Counted from the stretch's first letter, positions 34,584-42,335 are shown. The stretch: 64,000 nt of DNA from an uncultured Bacteriovoracaceae bacterium (GCA_950054155.1 CATLOT010000004.1:1-64000), one strand, 5' to 3'. Notes: a model not told the origin generated them from the sequence alone. Numbers and translations are program-made.

Positions 34584-34982
34584 CTAGGACTTCTTGACCT
34601 CTAAGAGAAGGTCAAGGCCCTTTTTCATTTTCTTTTTCTTCGTTGTTGGCATTGCCTTAACTTCTTTTCGCGCTTCCTCTGTTGAGAAAGGCATGCTCTC
34701 GTTTTCAACGGCCTTTGATACTTTTAGCTTTCTTCCCATATAGGGACGCCCATTGAGACCACTAAGAGCTCTTTCAAACTCATCTTTCTTAGAGAACTGA
34801 GCAAAGGCAATGCCTTTTCTTCTCTTGGTTCTCTTATCAGTAGGCATGAAGAGGTAAGTCACCTTGCCATAAGTGCTAAGAAACTTTTGAAGACCTTCCT
34901 CATTGAGTTTGTAGTTAAGATTTCCAACATACAAGGTGGGGACAAGGGCATTTTTTTTAGCGACGGCAAATGGTGATTTCAT
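34584..34982 (-). CDS. RNA-recognition-motif protein
   Basis: A 132-aa protein with one RRM (about residues 15-95): RNP2 is LYVGNL and RNP1 is KGIAFAQF, with the conserved aromatic residues. Short basic tails flank it (KKKKMKKGLDLL). Bacterial RRM proteins bind RNA and in cyanobacteria act in cold stress and localisation; the target here is unknown. It is directly convergent with the DEAD-box gene (stop codons one base apart), so the pair share no promoter. AGAGGTCC precedes the ATG. Confidence 0.9.
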   Translation of the reverse strand: MKSPFAVAKKNALVPTLYVGNLNYKLNEEGLQKFLSTYGKVTYLFMPTDKRTKRRKGIAFAQFSKKDEFERALSGLNGRPYMGRKLKVSKAVENESMPFSTEEARKEVKAMPTTKKKKMKKGLDLLLEVKKS

Positions 34983-35037
34983 AGGGACCTCTTTTAAGAA
35001 TCCCTATGAATATCATGAAATTGCGAACTTAGGGGAA

Positions 35038-36021
35038 TTAAGAAATAATTTCACGTAAATAAGTCAGTGATTTTATACGTTCTTCCTTGTCATAAATTGC
35101 AGAGACCACCATTAACTCATCCGGGTTAAAGTCCTCACAAAATGCCGTCAGCTTGGCCTTAACGGTGGTGGGAGAGCCAATAAAGCTGTACTTGAGCATA
35201 CGCTGGGCCATAAATTTCTCAGCCGAACTCCAGTAGTCTTCTATATTTTCTATTGGTGCAGGAAAGTGATTGCGAGTCCCTCTTCTGAGGTTCACGAAAG
35301 ACTGTTGCTGGCTTGTTGCCAAGTAATGGGCCTTTTCATCAGTCTCAGCAATGATAATATTCACTCCTAACATAAGGTAGGGCCTTTGAGCTTGGGCTGA
35401 TGGCGCGAAGTTCTCTCGGTAGAGTCTTACTGCCTCACGAATGGCATCGGGGGCAAAATGGGAAGCAAAGGCGTAAGGAAGGCCGAGATGAGCAGCAAGT
35501 TGTGCTCCAAATGTACTTGAGCCTAAGATCCAAAGGGGGACTTCTTGACCGACTCCCGGGGTTGCGACAATAGGATCGTTAGCACTTTCCTTGGAGAGAA
35601 AATGTTGAAGCTCAACGACATCACTTGGAAAGCTTTCTGATGATTTGGCATCGGTTCGCAGAGCACGCAACGTTTTTTGATCTGTGCCTGGCGCGCGGCC
35701 AAGGCCGAGGTCAATGCGTCCCGGGTAGAGAGCATTGAGAGTCCCAAACTGCTCTGCGATTGTAAGAGGCGAATGATTCGGAAGCATTATGCCACCAGCA
35801 CCAACCCGAATATTCTTGGTCTTACTTGCAAGATGGCCAATAACGACGGAGGTGGCCGCACTCGCGATTGCCTTCATATTATGATGCTCGGCGACCCACA
35901 AGCGATTGTAGCCCAACTCGTCGAGTGCTTGAGCTACTTCGACGGTGTTATCAAATGTTGTTTTTAAGTCTTGATCAGCGCCTACAAAGACGAGGTCAAG
36001 AACGGAGAGTTTAGGTTTCAT
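35038..36021 (-). CDS. Luciferase-like flavin monooxygenase (YhbW-like)
   Basis: A 327-aa member of the bacterial luciferase-like group 1 flavin monooxygenases: VAEHHNMKAIASAATSVVIGHLAS, then RVGAGGIMLPNHSPLTIAEQFGTLNALYPGRIDLGLGRAPG, which is the family signature, and ILGSSTFGAQLAAHLGLPYAFASHF. It should use reduced FMN with an aldehyde, alkane or other substrate not identifiable here. Its start overlaps the 3' end of the Old Yellow Enzyme gene by 4 bases, so the two are an operon, and both are flavin enzymes under the control region at 37080. Confidence 0.9.
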   Translation of the reverse strand: MKPKLSVLDLVFVGADQDLKTTFDNTVEVAQALDELGYNRLWVAEHHNMKAIASAATSVVIGHLASKTKNIRVGAGGIMLPNHSPLTIAEQFGTLNALYPGRIDLGLGRAPGTDQKTLRALRTDAKSSESFPSDVVELQHFLSKESANDPIVATPGVGQEVPLWILGSSTFGAQLAAHLGLPYAFASHFAPDAIREAVRLYRENFAPSAQAQRPYLMLGVNIIIAETDEKAHYLATSQQQSFVNLRRGTRNHFPAPIENIEDYWSSAEKFMAQRMLKYSFIGSPTTVKAKLTAFCEDFNPDELMVVSAIYDKEERIKSLTYLREIIS

Positions 36022-37067
36022 AGTGTTGGATAATCCGTATAGCCTTCTTCAGTACTACCGTAGAAGAGTTCAGGTCTTGCTTCGTTGAGGGGAGCTTTCT
36101 TTTTAAAGCGCTCAACCAGATCAGGGTTAGCGATAAAAGAAACGCCAAAAGCGACGGCATCAGCGATTCCATCCTCAAGAGCACGGTTGGCACTTTCGCG
36201 GGTGAACTTTTCGTTAGCAACGAAGACACCGTTAAAGAGTTCTTTAAGCTTTGGCGCAATACTATCTTCTGCAAAGGCTTCGCGCGTGAAGACGAAGGCG
36301 ATATTTCTTTTATTAAGCTCTTTTATAACGTGACTAAAGAGCGCGAGAGGGTTTGAGTCTCCCATATCATGAGCATCACAGCGTGGGGCGAGATGGACTC
36401 CGACGCGATCAGATCCCCAGACACTTATGAGTTCATCTACAATCTCTGTTAGAAAACGAACACGGTTTTCAATGCTGCCACCATATTCATCAGTTCTCTT
36501 ATTCGTTGAATCCTGAAGAAATTGATCGACGAGGTAGCCATTAGCTCCATGGAGTTCGACCCCGTCAAAGCCAGCTTCCTTGGCGTTAAGTGCTGCCTTT
36601 TTGTAATCGGCTATAATGCCTTTTATTTCATGAATTTCAAGAGCTCGCGGGGTTTCATAGTTGGTTATAGGGCGGACGTGGGAGACGTGTCCCTCTGGTC
36701 GAATTGCACTTGGGGCAACAGGGGAATTGCCATCAAGGAATTGAGAGTGAGAGATACGCCCCACATGCCACAGTTGGCTGAAGATTTTTCCTCCGTTTCT
36801 TTGAACGGCAGAGGTGATCTTTTTCCAGCCATCGATTTGCTCCTGACTCCAGATTCCTGGCGTATTGGCATAGCCGACAGCACTTGGACTAATAGCCGTT
36901 GCTTCAGTGAGGATAAGTCCTGCACTTGAGCGTTGTGTGTAGTATTTGAGCATAAGGTCATTAGGGATTCTATTATCAACAGCACGGGCCCTCGTTAAAG
37001 GGGCCATAATAATTCTATTATTGAGTTTTATATTACCTAAAGAGAGGGGGCTAAAAATGTCAGTCAT
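36018..37067 (-). CDS. nemA: Old Yellow Enzyme, NemA-like ene-reductase
   Basis: FMN-dependent reductase of activated alkenes, nitro compounds and N-ethylmaleimide. Signs: RIIMAPLTRARA near the start, QLWHVGRISH, the substrate pair His-x-x-Asn in ELHGANGYLVDQFL, and the NKRTDEYGGSIENR signature. Length 349 aa from the ATG at 37067, chosen because AAGGA lies 8 bases upstream; a longer reading to 37100 would run through the operator. It is divergent from an ArsR-type regulator whose operator O1 (37080-37099) lies 13 bases upstream, so repression by blocking the promoter is likely. E. coli nemA is controlled by the electrophile sensor NemR in an analogous way. Confidence 0.93.
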   Translation of the reverse strand: MTDIFSPLSLGNIKLNNRIIMAPLTRARAVDNRIPNDLMLKYYTQRSSAGLILTEATAISPSAVGYANTPGIWSQEQIDGWKKITSAVQRNGGKIFSQLWHVGRISHSQFLDGNSPVAPSAIRPEGHVSHVRPITNYETPRALEIHEIKGIIADYKKAALNAKEAGFDGVELHGANGYLVDQFLQDSTNKRTDEYGGSIENRVRFLTEIVDELISVWGSDRVGVHLAPRCDAHDMGDSNPLALFSHVIKELNKRNIAFVFTREAFAEDSIAPKLKELFNGVFVANEKFTRESANRALEDGIADAVAFGVSFIANPDLVERFKKKAPLNEARPELFYGSTEEGYTDYPTL

Positions 37068-37079
37068 AAAGAGATTCCT

Positions 37080-37099
37080 TGTTAGAACTTTATCTAACA
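37080..37099. promoter_or_regulatory. ArsR-type operator O1, nemA side
   Basis: Perfect 7-base arms TGTTAGA-N6-TCTAACA. It lies just upstream of the nemA ATG, over its probable -10 region. A second copy (O2) has the same arms and spacer length; their centres are 52 bases apart, about five helical turns, so dimers would face the same side. Confidence 0.8.
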
Positions 37100-37111
37100 T
37101 TAAGACACCTC

Positions 37112-37125
37112 TTGATTGAGATCAA
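37112..37125. promoter_or_regulatory. Consensus FNR box between O1 and O2
   Basis: TTGATTGAGATCAA matches TTGAT-N4-ATCAA in full. Its centre is about 41 bases from a nemA start predicted near 37077, a class II activator position. It has the same core as the box before the Rieske gene, so the Crp/Fnr protein at 8683 is a candidate. Confidence 0.7.
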
Positions 37126-37131
37126 CCTCTT

Positions 37132-37151
37132 TGTTAGAATCTTGTCTAACA
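37132..37151. promoter_or_regulatory. ArsR-type operator O2, at the regulator's own start
   Basis: The same TGTTAGA-N6-TCTAACA repeat, ending one base before the regulator's ATG, so bound protein would block its own translation start region or transcription initiation. Only the 6-base spacer differs from O1. Confidence 0.8.
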
Positions 37152-37439
37152 ATGAAAGCGTGTAAAGAAATACCTCTCGAAAAGATTTTTAAAAGCCTTA
37201 GCGATCCTATTCGCATGAGTGTGGTGCGCCAGCTTCTTTTAAGTAAGGAGGAGATGACGTGCGGCTCTTTTGAATACTGCGTGAATAAGGCGACCTTTTC
37301 CCATCACGTGAAAATACTTTTAGAAGCTCATATTATCTGTGAAAGAGTTGAGGGCACGAGAAAGTATTTAAATTTAAATCCCCAAATTAAAAAACTCTAT
37401 CCAGGTCTGATTAAGACCATTAAAGACTCTCAAAACTAA
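37152..37439 (+). CDS. ArsR/SmtB-type regulator of nemA, Cys-rich
   Basis: A 95-aa helix-turn-helix repressor: LEKIFKSLSDPIRMSVVRQLL is the ArsR N-terminal signature and ATFSHHVKILLEAHII the recognition helix. It has four cysteines (Cys4, Cys37, Cys43, Cys63), plausible sensors of electrophiles or metals; Cys37 and Cys43 are in the EEMTCGSFEYC segment before the recognition helix. It is divergent from nemA with two operators between, so it is inferred to repress nemA and itself. The ATG at 37152 abuts operator O2. Its 3' end overlaps the next gene by 4 bases. Note that E. coli NemR is a TetR protein, so the pairing here is different. Confidence 0.88.
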   Translation: MKACKEIPLEKIFKSLSDPIRMSVVRQLLLSKEEMTCGSFEYCVNKATFSHHVKILLEAHIICERVEGTRKYLNLNPQIKKLYPGLIKTIKDSQN

Positions 37440-37990
37440 AAGCTTATTTTAAAGACTGGAATATTGGAAAGAGCACCTAAAGATGTGAAGAGAGCATCCT
37501 TAGCATCAACAGTGTGATGAGCAGGATCGGTGCTATCGTAAATCTCTTTAGCGACGCCCGCTATTGTCGCCCCTGCGACGGCGCAGAGAAATTGTTGGGT
37601 GGAGTTAAAGCGAACTTTAAGGTTAAAAAGCTGGGGACCATGTTTACAAGCAGTCTTTGAAAGATAGCCAATATAGGCACCAGCTTCAATATGCTTCTTT
37701 TTATCGTCCTCTCGATTCGTACGGCTAAGTTCATCCGTTATAAAAATCATTTTGGTAGCATCAGAAAAAGTATCCTCAAGGCCGTAACTCTTTAATTGAG
37801 TACTCTGGGTCGCGACCTCTTCGATAAGCTCGTAGGGAAGATCGCTAGTGTAATCAAAATGAAAAGGGGCTCGCTCTTTAAATTCATAATTGAGTTCTGG
37901 ACAGCCCTCGGTGCGGCAGTTGGCTAGACTGGGAAAGTCTTCAGCATGGAGGGAAACAAGGGAAAAGAGGCTAATTAAAATGATTTTCAT
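37436..37990 (-). CDS. Exported YfiM/DUF2279-like protein
   Basis: A 184-aa protein with a 16-residue signal sequence (MKIILISLFSLVSLHA). The second half has KKKHIEAGAYIGYLS, then VAGATIAGVAKEIYDS and KDALFTSLGAL, a pattern like the predicted periplasmic proteins of the YfiM/DUF2279 type (KxKH followed by GKE-YD and a D-ALGA helix). Four Cys may form disulfides (Cys24 and Cys29, then two later). Function unknown. It overlaps the convergent regulator by 4 bases. Confidence 0.6.
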   Translation of the reverse strand: MKIILISLFSLVSLHAEDFPSLANCRTEGCPELNYEFKERAPFHFDYTSDLPYELIEEVATQSTQLKSYGLEDTFSDATKMIFITDELSRTNREDDKKKHIEAGAYIGYLSKTACKHGPQLFNLKVRFNSTQQFLCAVAGATIAGVAKEIYDSTDPAHHTVDAKDALFTSLGALSNIPVFKISF

Positions 37991-38131
37991 AAAGCTATAT
38001 TAATGACTTTTACGGAAAAACAGGTACTTCTGGAAAAAACGATAGGGGATGTCAGGAATTTAGGCAGATTTTAGGCAAAAAAGATCCTTTTTTATTAGGT
38101 AATGATGAAGCAACGTGCTAAGTTGGGGTTA

Positions 38132-38161
38132 TTGAAGTTGTTCCTATTTTTCTCTTAGATT
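38132..38161 (+). promoter_or_regulatory. Possible promoter of the cold-shock gene
   Basis: TTGAAG (38132-38137), 18-base spacer, TAGATT (38156-38161). Transcription from here would give a leader of about 70 bases before the ATG, in line with long cold-shock leaders. The boxes are imperfect, so this is a weak call. Confidence 0.3.
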
Positions 38162-38238
38162 AAATACCCAATTTCAGTTTGTTATTTTTTTGCGTAAGGT
38201 GCTCAGCACTTTTCGCCGTTTTCCTCATAGGAGTTATT

Positions 38239-38436
38239 ATGAGTACAGGTACAGTAAAGTTTTTTGACGAAACAAAAGGTTTTGGATTTATCACACCAGA
38301 AGGTGGAGAAAAGGACCTCTTCGTTCACATCACAGGTGTTGTTTCACACGAAGCACTCAGAGATGGTGACAAAGTAGAATTTGAAATTGGTGAAGGACAA
38401 AAAGGTCCTTGTGCAGTTCAAGTCAAAAAGATCTAA
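38239..38436 (+). CDS. Cold-shock protein, CspA family
   Basis: A 65-aa OB-fold nucleic acid chaperone: RNP1 KGFGFITPE and RNP2 LFVHI, beginning STGTVKFFDE. It melts RNA structure and may act as an antiterminator in cold. TAGGAG lies 6 bases before the ATG at 38239, and an upstream in-frame ATG at 38179 is not preferred because the family starts here. A strong terminator follows 6 bases after the stop. Confidence 0.95.
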   Translation: MSTGTVKFFDETKGFGFITPEGGEKDLFVHITGVVSHEALRDGDKVEFEIGEGQKGPCAVQVKKI

Positions 38437-38441
38437 TGAAG

Positions 38442-38465
38442 GGGAGCCTGAGCGCTCCCTTTTTT
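38442..38465 (+). terminator. Intrinsic terminator of the cold-shock gene
   Basis: GGGAGC (38442-38447) pairs with GCTCCC (38454-38459) across a 6-base loop, followed by six T (38460-38465). Confidence 0.8.
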
Positions 38466-38479
38466 CTTTGCCTTCGGGC

Positions 38480-39145
38480 ATGAGTGCGAGATCCCATTCT
38501 CGTATCCTCGACAAAAAGCTTGGATTCCGAATCAAGCGTATCGAAAATAAGCTTTCCCAAAAATATCAAAGTTATGATCAGAGCGTGACCTTCAGTGGTC
38601 AAAAGAAGCACTATCCCGGTAGTGAAGCTTGGGTTGGACTCAATCCGGATGCTTTGCAAACTCCCTATAGTGAAATCTATGATGCTCTTTGCTTTATTCG
38701 CTCTATGATGCCTGAAGAGGGAAGCGGAACCATTGTTGATATTGGTGCTGCTTATGGGCGGGTCGGATTTGTTAAAGAAGAGGTTTTTCCTCTTTGGCAT
38801 TTTATTGGTTATGAACTGATAAAAGGTAGGCAACAAGAAGGACAAAGAGCATTTGAAAAATGGGAGCTCTCAAATAGTGAGATGATTTGTCAGAATGTTC
38901 TTGATGAAGATTTTGTGCTTCCTGAGGCGAAAATTTTCTTCCTCTATGATTTTAGTGATGGTGACGATGTTGACGCTATTCTTACTCTTCTTGAAAAGAG
39001 AGAGAGTATTTTCTTGATCGCCCACGGTGCCAGGGCCTCCTCTCTTTTAAGTCGTAAGTTTAAGGGATTGAGACCAATATACCAAAGTCAGCTTAGAAAT
39101 TCGGTCTGCATCTTTACCTCGACTAAATCCAGTCAATTCAGTTAA
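38480..39145 (+). CDS. SAM-methyltransferase-like protein, DOT1-like motif I
   Basis: Rossmann-like class I methyltransferase core: motif I VDIGAAYGRVGFV (near residue 90), FIGYELI as motif II, and FFLYDFSDGDD in place of motif IV. The preceding YPGSEAWVGL and the helical N-terminus are not recognised. It is clearly related to the protein at 41277 (VDLGSGYGRVGLV, FIGYE, FYLYDPF). The target is unknown; a small molecule or protein is possible. The start is unclear: the ATG at 38480 has no ribosome site and comes 15 bases after the csp terminator, while the open frame extends up into csp. Confidence 0.65.
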   Translation: MSARSHSRILDKKLGFRIKRIENKLSQKYQSYDQSVTFSGQKKHYPGSEAWVGLNPDALQTPYSEIYDALCFIRSMMPEEGSGTIVDIGAAYGRVGFVKEEVFPLWHFIGYELIKGRQQEGQRAFEKWELSNSEMICQNVLDEDFVLPEAKIFFLYDFSDGDDVDAILTLLEKRESIFLIAHGARASSLLSRKFKGLRPIYQSQLRNSVCIFTSTKSSQFS

Positions 39146-39180
39146 AATAAACTCCATTGAATAGAGTTTAAGGAAGGATT

Positions 39181-39681
39181 ATGCAGGTTCTTGAAGATAT
39201 TTATGAAGAAATTAAGGAGAAAACGGACTTCACAGCCTTTGATAAATTTGAAGACCTTATCAAGAAAACCATTACGAAAGCCGTTATTTCTGGTGATGAT
39301 AACCCCAAAATTTTTTCAGTAAGTCTTAAGTTTCAACAACTCCTAGAGGGCTTAGTTTACTTCGCTAACTCAAAGGGAAAAGAGAAGGCAATGGACGTTG
39401 GGGCCCAAACGCTTCTGATTATTACCGATGCCATGCAATTTGATCTCGATGAAAACGAAGCCTTTCTACTCTACCATCTCAATAAAATGGGTAAATTTAG
39501 AAAGCGTGAATCTGATCTTCTTAGTGAGCTTAAGAAGTTGTGGCAGCAATATCCTGAGTATGAAATGGAAGAGAGAGAATTTTCTCGAAGCCTAAAGAAT
39601 CTAATGAGAGCGAAATTTATAAATTACCGTAAGGGTAATATTCTTCTCAATACCTCATTTGTCGTACGCTATAGAATCTAA
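39181..39681 (+). CDS. Hypothetical protein
   Basis: A 166-aa mostly helical protein, about a third charged residues, no signal peptide or membrane segment. The last 60 residues (SDLLSELKKLWQQYPEYE, then SLKNLMRAKFINYRKGNILL) look like a winged-helix-type helical end but this is only a pattern. Strong AAGGAAGG ribosome site before the ATG. An inverted repeat (TAAACTC-N9-GAGTTTA, 39148-39170) lies just upstream. Its end overlaps the convergent glycosylase gene by 27 bases. Confidence 0.65.
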   Translation: MQVLEDIYEEIKEKTDFTAFDKFEDLIKKTITKAVISGDDNPKIFSVSLKFQQLLEGLVYFANSKGKEKAMDVGAQTLLIITDAMQFDLDENEAFLLYHLNKMGKFRKRESDLLSELKKLWQQYPEYEMEEREFSRSLKNLMRAKFINYRKGNILLNTSFVVRYRI

Positions 39682-40254
39682 GAAAACATCCATTTCTTTC
39701 TTCCATAAGATACTCCGAGCTAGGGGATTACACCGAGTCGGTGTCGGCCAGTACCAAACATGATTGATAAGATCATTCTCAAGATTATTTTCCTGAAGTA
39801 ATCCAAGAAGGAGATTTTCAATACCCGGCTTTCTGCGACAGGTGAAAAATAGGGGAGTCGTCTTCATGAGTTTTCTAAAGCGAGGCGATAAGGTCTTAAA
39901 GGTGACTCTACCTTTTTTGTGGGCATCAAAGAGAATCGTATCAGAGGGATCAAGGGCATCTTTATTGGGGACTATAGCTTCATCCACGATATTAGTCATA
40001 GCAATGCCATGCTTTTGAAGGAAGGCCTTCTTGTCTTTAACACTCCAATTTTTCTCAGCTGCCTTTTTTGGATTTAGGAGGAGCTGAATAACCTTCCAAA
40101 AGTGGTTGCGTGAATTGTTGTAGTAGAAGAACTCGCCCTCTGGTTTTTGATCATCGATTGAGCGGGCATTTATTGAACCCATTGTTCCCAATATAATGAA
40201 GTTAACATTGCCTTTTGGTATAAATATGGGGATTTCGTCTTTGTGCTTTATCAT
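39655..40254 (-). CDS. Uracil/hypoxanthine-DNA glycosylase superfamily protein
   Basis: A 199-aa protein of the UDG superfamily: IILGTMGSINA is the first catalytic-loop motif, FFYYNNSRNHFWKVI the water-binding and aromatic loop (like QYYAHPRNxFW), GIAMTNIVDEAI follows, and PTPTRCNPLAR is at the minor-groove loop position. The family removes uracil, hypoxanthine or mismatched bases; this one is more like the hypoxanthine or double-strand-specific members than Ung. The 27-base tail overlaps the gene at 39181 on the other strand. Confidence 0.75.
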   Translation of the reverse strand: MIKHKDEIPIFIPKGNVNFIILGTMGSINARSIDDQKPEGEFFYYNNSRNHFWKVIQLLLNPKKAAEKNWSVKDKKAFLQKHGIAMTNIVDEAIVPNKDALDPSDTILFDAHKKGRVTFKTLSPRFRKLMKTTPLFFTCRRKPGIENLLLGLLQENNLENDLINHVWYWPTPTRCNPLARSILWKKEMDVFLDSIAYDK

Positions 40255-40323
40255 TGAAGTAATCTATCAGATCTCTTCCCAAGAGAATAGCTTTACTCAG
40301 AAACTGTGTGCTAGGCTGTGATA

Positions 40324-41286
40324 ATGGATATTAATAAGCATATACTATCTGAAGAAACGATAGTTGAAAGTCATGTAAACGAGCCTCTTAAGCTTAAATG
40401 GACTGATGCTAACTTTTCAAAAGTTTTTGGTCTGCGAAATATTGCGGCTCACATTTTTACGATTCCGCCTGGTTATCGGAGTAGTGAGCCCCATGCCGAA
40501 AAGTGTGAAGAAGAGTTTGTGTTTGTCCTTAGTGGTGAAATTGATCTGTGGCTTAACGGCAGGATTAAAACAATGAAAGCTGGGGATTGTATTGGTTTTC
40601 CTGCTGGTACGGGTGTTGGACACTGCTTTATTAATAATAGTGGGTCTGAATGCAGGATTTTTGTTTCTGGCGATAGAACGAAAGAAGAGAATCAATGCTA
40701 CTTCCACCTTGATCTCTCTTTGAAAAAAGAGTGTGGGGATTTTTGGTGGGAGGAGTGCCCTGTCCAGAATCTCGGTGATCACGATGGGTGGCCGGGAGAA
40801 GTTTTTATCTCTCATAAAGAAGACTTTCTTAAAGCTTTTAGGGATACCTCTTTAATGCCTATTAATGCTTTTGATAAGCTAGTTCCTGCAAGCTTTTCCT
40901 ATCCTGGAGATAGCGAAACCTTTGGAGATGGCCTGTGTTTAAGCCGACTCTTTAATATGGAAAATATTGCTATTTGGCTTGAACGACTGGCTCCAGGAAA
41001 GCGCAGCTCCTGGCCTCATGCTCATAGTAAAGAAGAGGAGTTTGTCACTATATTAAAGGGCGATCCTGATGTGTGGCTAAATGGGGACGAGATTAGAGTT
41101 CGCGAAGGGGATGGTGTCGACTTTAAAGCAGGATCTCGTGTTGCCCATACTCTCATTAATAATACGACAGACGATATCTTTTATCTCTGTGTGGGAGAGT
41201 GTAGTCCCCAAGGAGATAAAATTTTCTATCCTCTTCATCCCCTTCGTAATGCGGAGATGAAAGAGAAGGGATTACTGTGGGAATAA
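40324..41286 (+). CDS. Bicupin protein
   Basis: Two cupin barrels in 320 aa. The first (about 40-130) has PPGYRSSEPHAEKCEEEFVFVLSGEIDLWLNG and an AGDCIGFPAGTGVGHCFIN second motif; the second (about 215-300) has LAPGKRSSWPHAHSKEEEFVTILKGDPDVWLNG and GSRVAHTLIN. Each shows His-x-(H/E)-x-E-type metal ligands. Substrate unknown. It overlaps the following methyltransferase-like gene by 10 bases and so is translationally coupled to it. Confidence 0.8.
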   Translation: MDINKHILSEETIVESHVNEPLKLKWTDANFSKVFGLRNIAAHIFTIPPGYRSSEPHAEKCEEEFVFVLSGEIDLWLNGRIKTMKAGDCIGFPAGTGVGHCFINNSGSECRIFVSGDRTKEENQCYFHLDLSLKKECGDFWWEECPVQNLGDHDGWPGEVFISHKEDFLKAFRDTSLMPINAFDKLVPASFSYPGDSETFGDGLCLSRLFNMENIAIWLERLAPGKRSSWPHAHSKEEEFVTILKGDPDVWLNGDEIRVREGDGVDFKAGSRVAHTLINNTTDDIFYLCVGECSPQGDKIFYPLHPLRNAEMKEKGLLWE

Positions 41287-42335
41287 GATCACAAGAGTTG
41301 ATTGAAAGTGTCCTCTATAATCCGGGTAACGACTATTGTCTTAAAGATGTTGATATTCAGATTCTTGCAGATTCCTATGTCCTGAGTGCCTTGTCTAAAA
41401 GTGCCTTTCAGTACCTGAAGGAACAATGGTGGTTACAGCAAAGAAGAGAGGATATTTCCTATAAAGATTTCCTTACACCTCTTTTTAAAAGCTATCTCAG
41501 TTCTCTTAAATTCTTAGATCGTGACAGTGAAAAGGTGCCTCAGTTTAAAAAACTATCTCAAAGGGCGGAAGCATTTGAACGTGATGTTTTAAGTGAAGTG
41601 CTTTTAAGGGCACAGAGTGAACAGAAAGAATTTCTTGCCCGTTCTCTTTCTTTTATGAAAGAGCTCTTTCTTAGAGAAGAAGGGGATCAGAGAGGAGTGC
41701 TTCAAAGTGATGGCCATAAAGGGATAGAGCTTTACCGCACCTTTGATGGTTTGGACATTATTTTCGAACTTAATTATCAGCTCGATAGAGAGATGAAAAT
41801 TACGCAGAAGAAAGAGAGGCTTTATGAAAAGGCCGGTGTTGGGGTACAGTCTGGTTATTCAACAATTCTCTTGGCCTTAGCCCACCTTGAAGAGCACTAC
41901 GGTTTGAGCGGCAAAAAAATGGTGGATCTTGGATCAGGGTATGGCCGTGTGGGATTGGTGAGTGCTCTTTATTGTGAAGAGATTGACTTTATTGGCTATG
42001 AGTATGTTGCCCATCGTGTGGATGTTTCAAATCGAGCGGCTAAAAACTTAGAATTAGAAAAGAGTTTACTCTTTGTGACTCAAGACCTTTCTCTATCTGA
42101 TTTTTATATCCCTCAGGCAGATATTTTCTATCTCTACGATCCTTTTACTGAAGAAACGTACCACTTCATTCTTAAGCAAATTGTCGAACTTAGCCAGCTC
42201 CAAAGAGTTATTGTGGTGACGAAGGGAAATGCTCGTGCTTGGTTGGAAAGAATTTCTAGTGACAATAACTGGAGTTCTCCAGTCTTTATTGATGAAAGTA
42301 ACCTTTGTATTTTTGACTCAGAGGAAGCTAAGTAG
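41277..42335 (+). CDS. SAM-methyltransferase-like protein, paralog of the 38480 gene
   Basis: A 352-aa protein. The first 190 residues are helical and unrecognised (IESVLYNPGNDYCLKDVD, many Leu/Lys/Glu). The C-terminal half is a class I methyltransferase-like fold: VDLGSGYGRVGLV, FIGYEYVAHRV as motif II and FYLYDPFTEE as motif IV. It pairs with the shorter protein at 38480. The GTG start overlaps the bicupin stop region by 10 bases. Enzyme activity and target are inferred only. Confidence 0.65.
   Translation: MGIRSQELIESVLYNPGNDYCLKDVDIQILADSYVLSALSKSAFQYLKEQWWLQQRREDISYKDFLTPLFKSYLSSLKFLDRDSEKVPQFKKLSQRAEAFERDVLSEVLLRAQSEQKEFLARSLSFMKELFLREEGDQRGVLQSDGHKGIELYRTFDGLDIIFELNYQLDREMKITQKKERLYEKAGVGVQSGYSTILLALAHLEEHYGLSGKKMVDLGSGYGRVGLVSALYCEEIDFIGYEYVAHRVDVSNRAAKNLELEKSLLFVTQDLSLSDFYIPQADIFYLYDPFTEETYHFILKQIVELSQLQRVIVVTKGNARAWLERISSDNNWSSPVFIDESNLCIFDSEEAK

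Noticed and set aside
37067-37100. Longer N-terminus of the Old Yellow Enzyme
   Set aside because: It would place coding sequence through operator O1; AAGGA fits the ATG at 37067.
36018-37439. An E. coli-like nemR-nemA system
   Set aside because: The regulator is ArsR-type, not TetR-type, so only the logic, not the protein, is shared.
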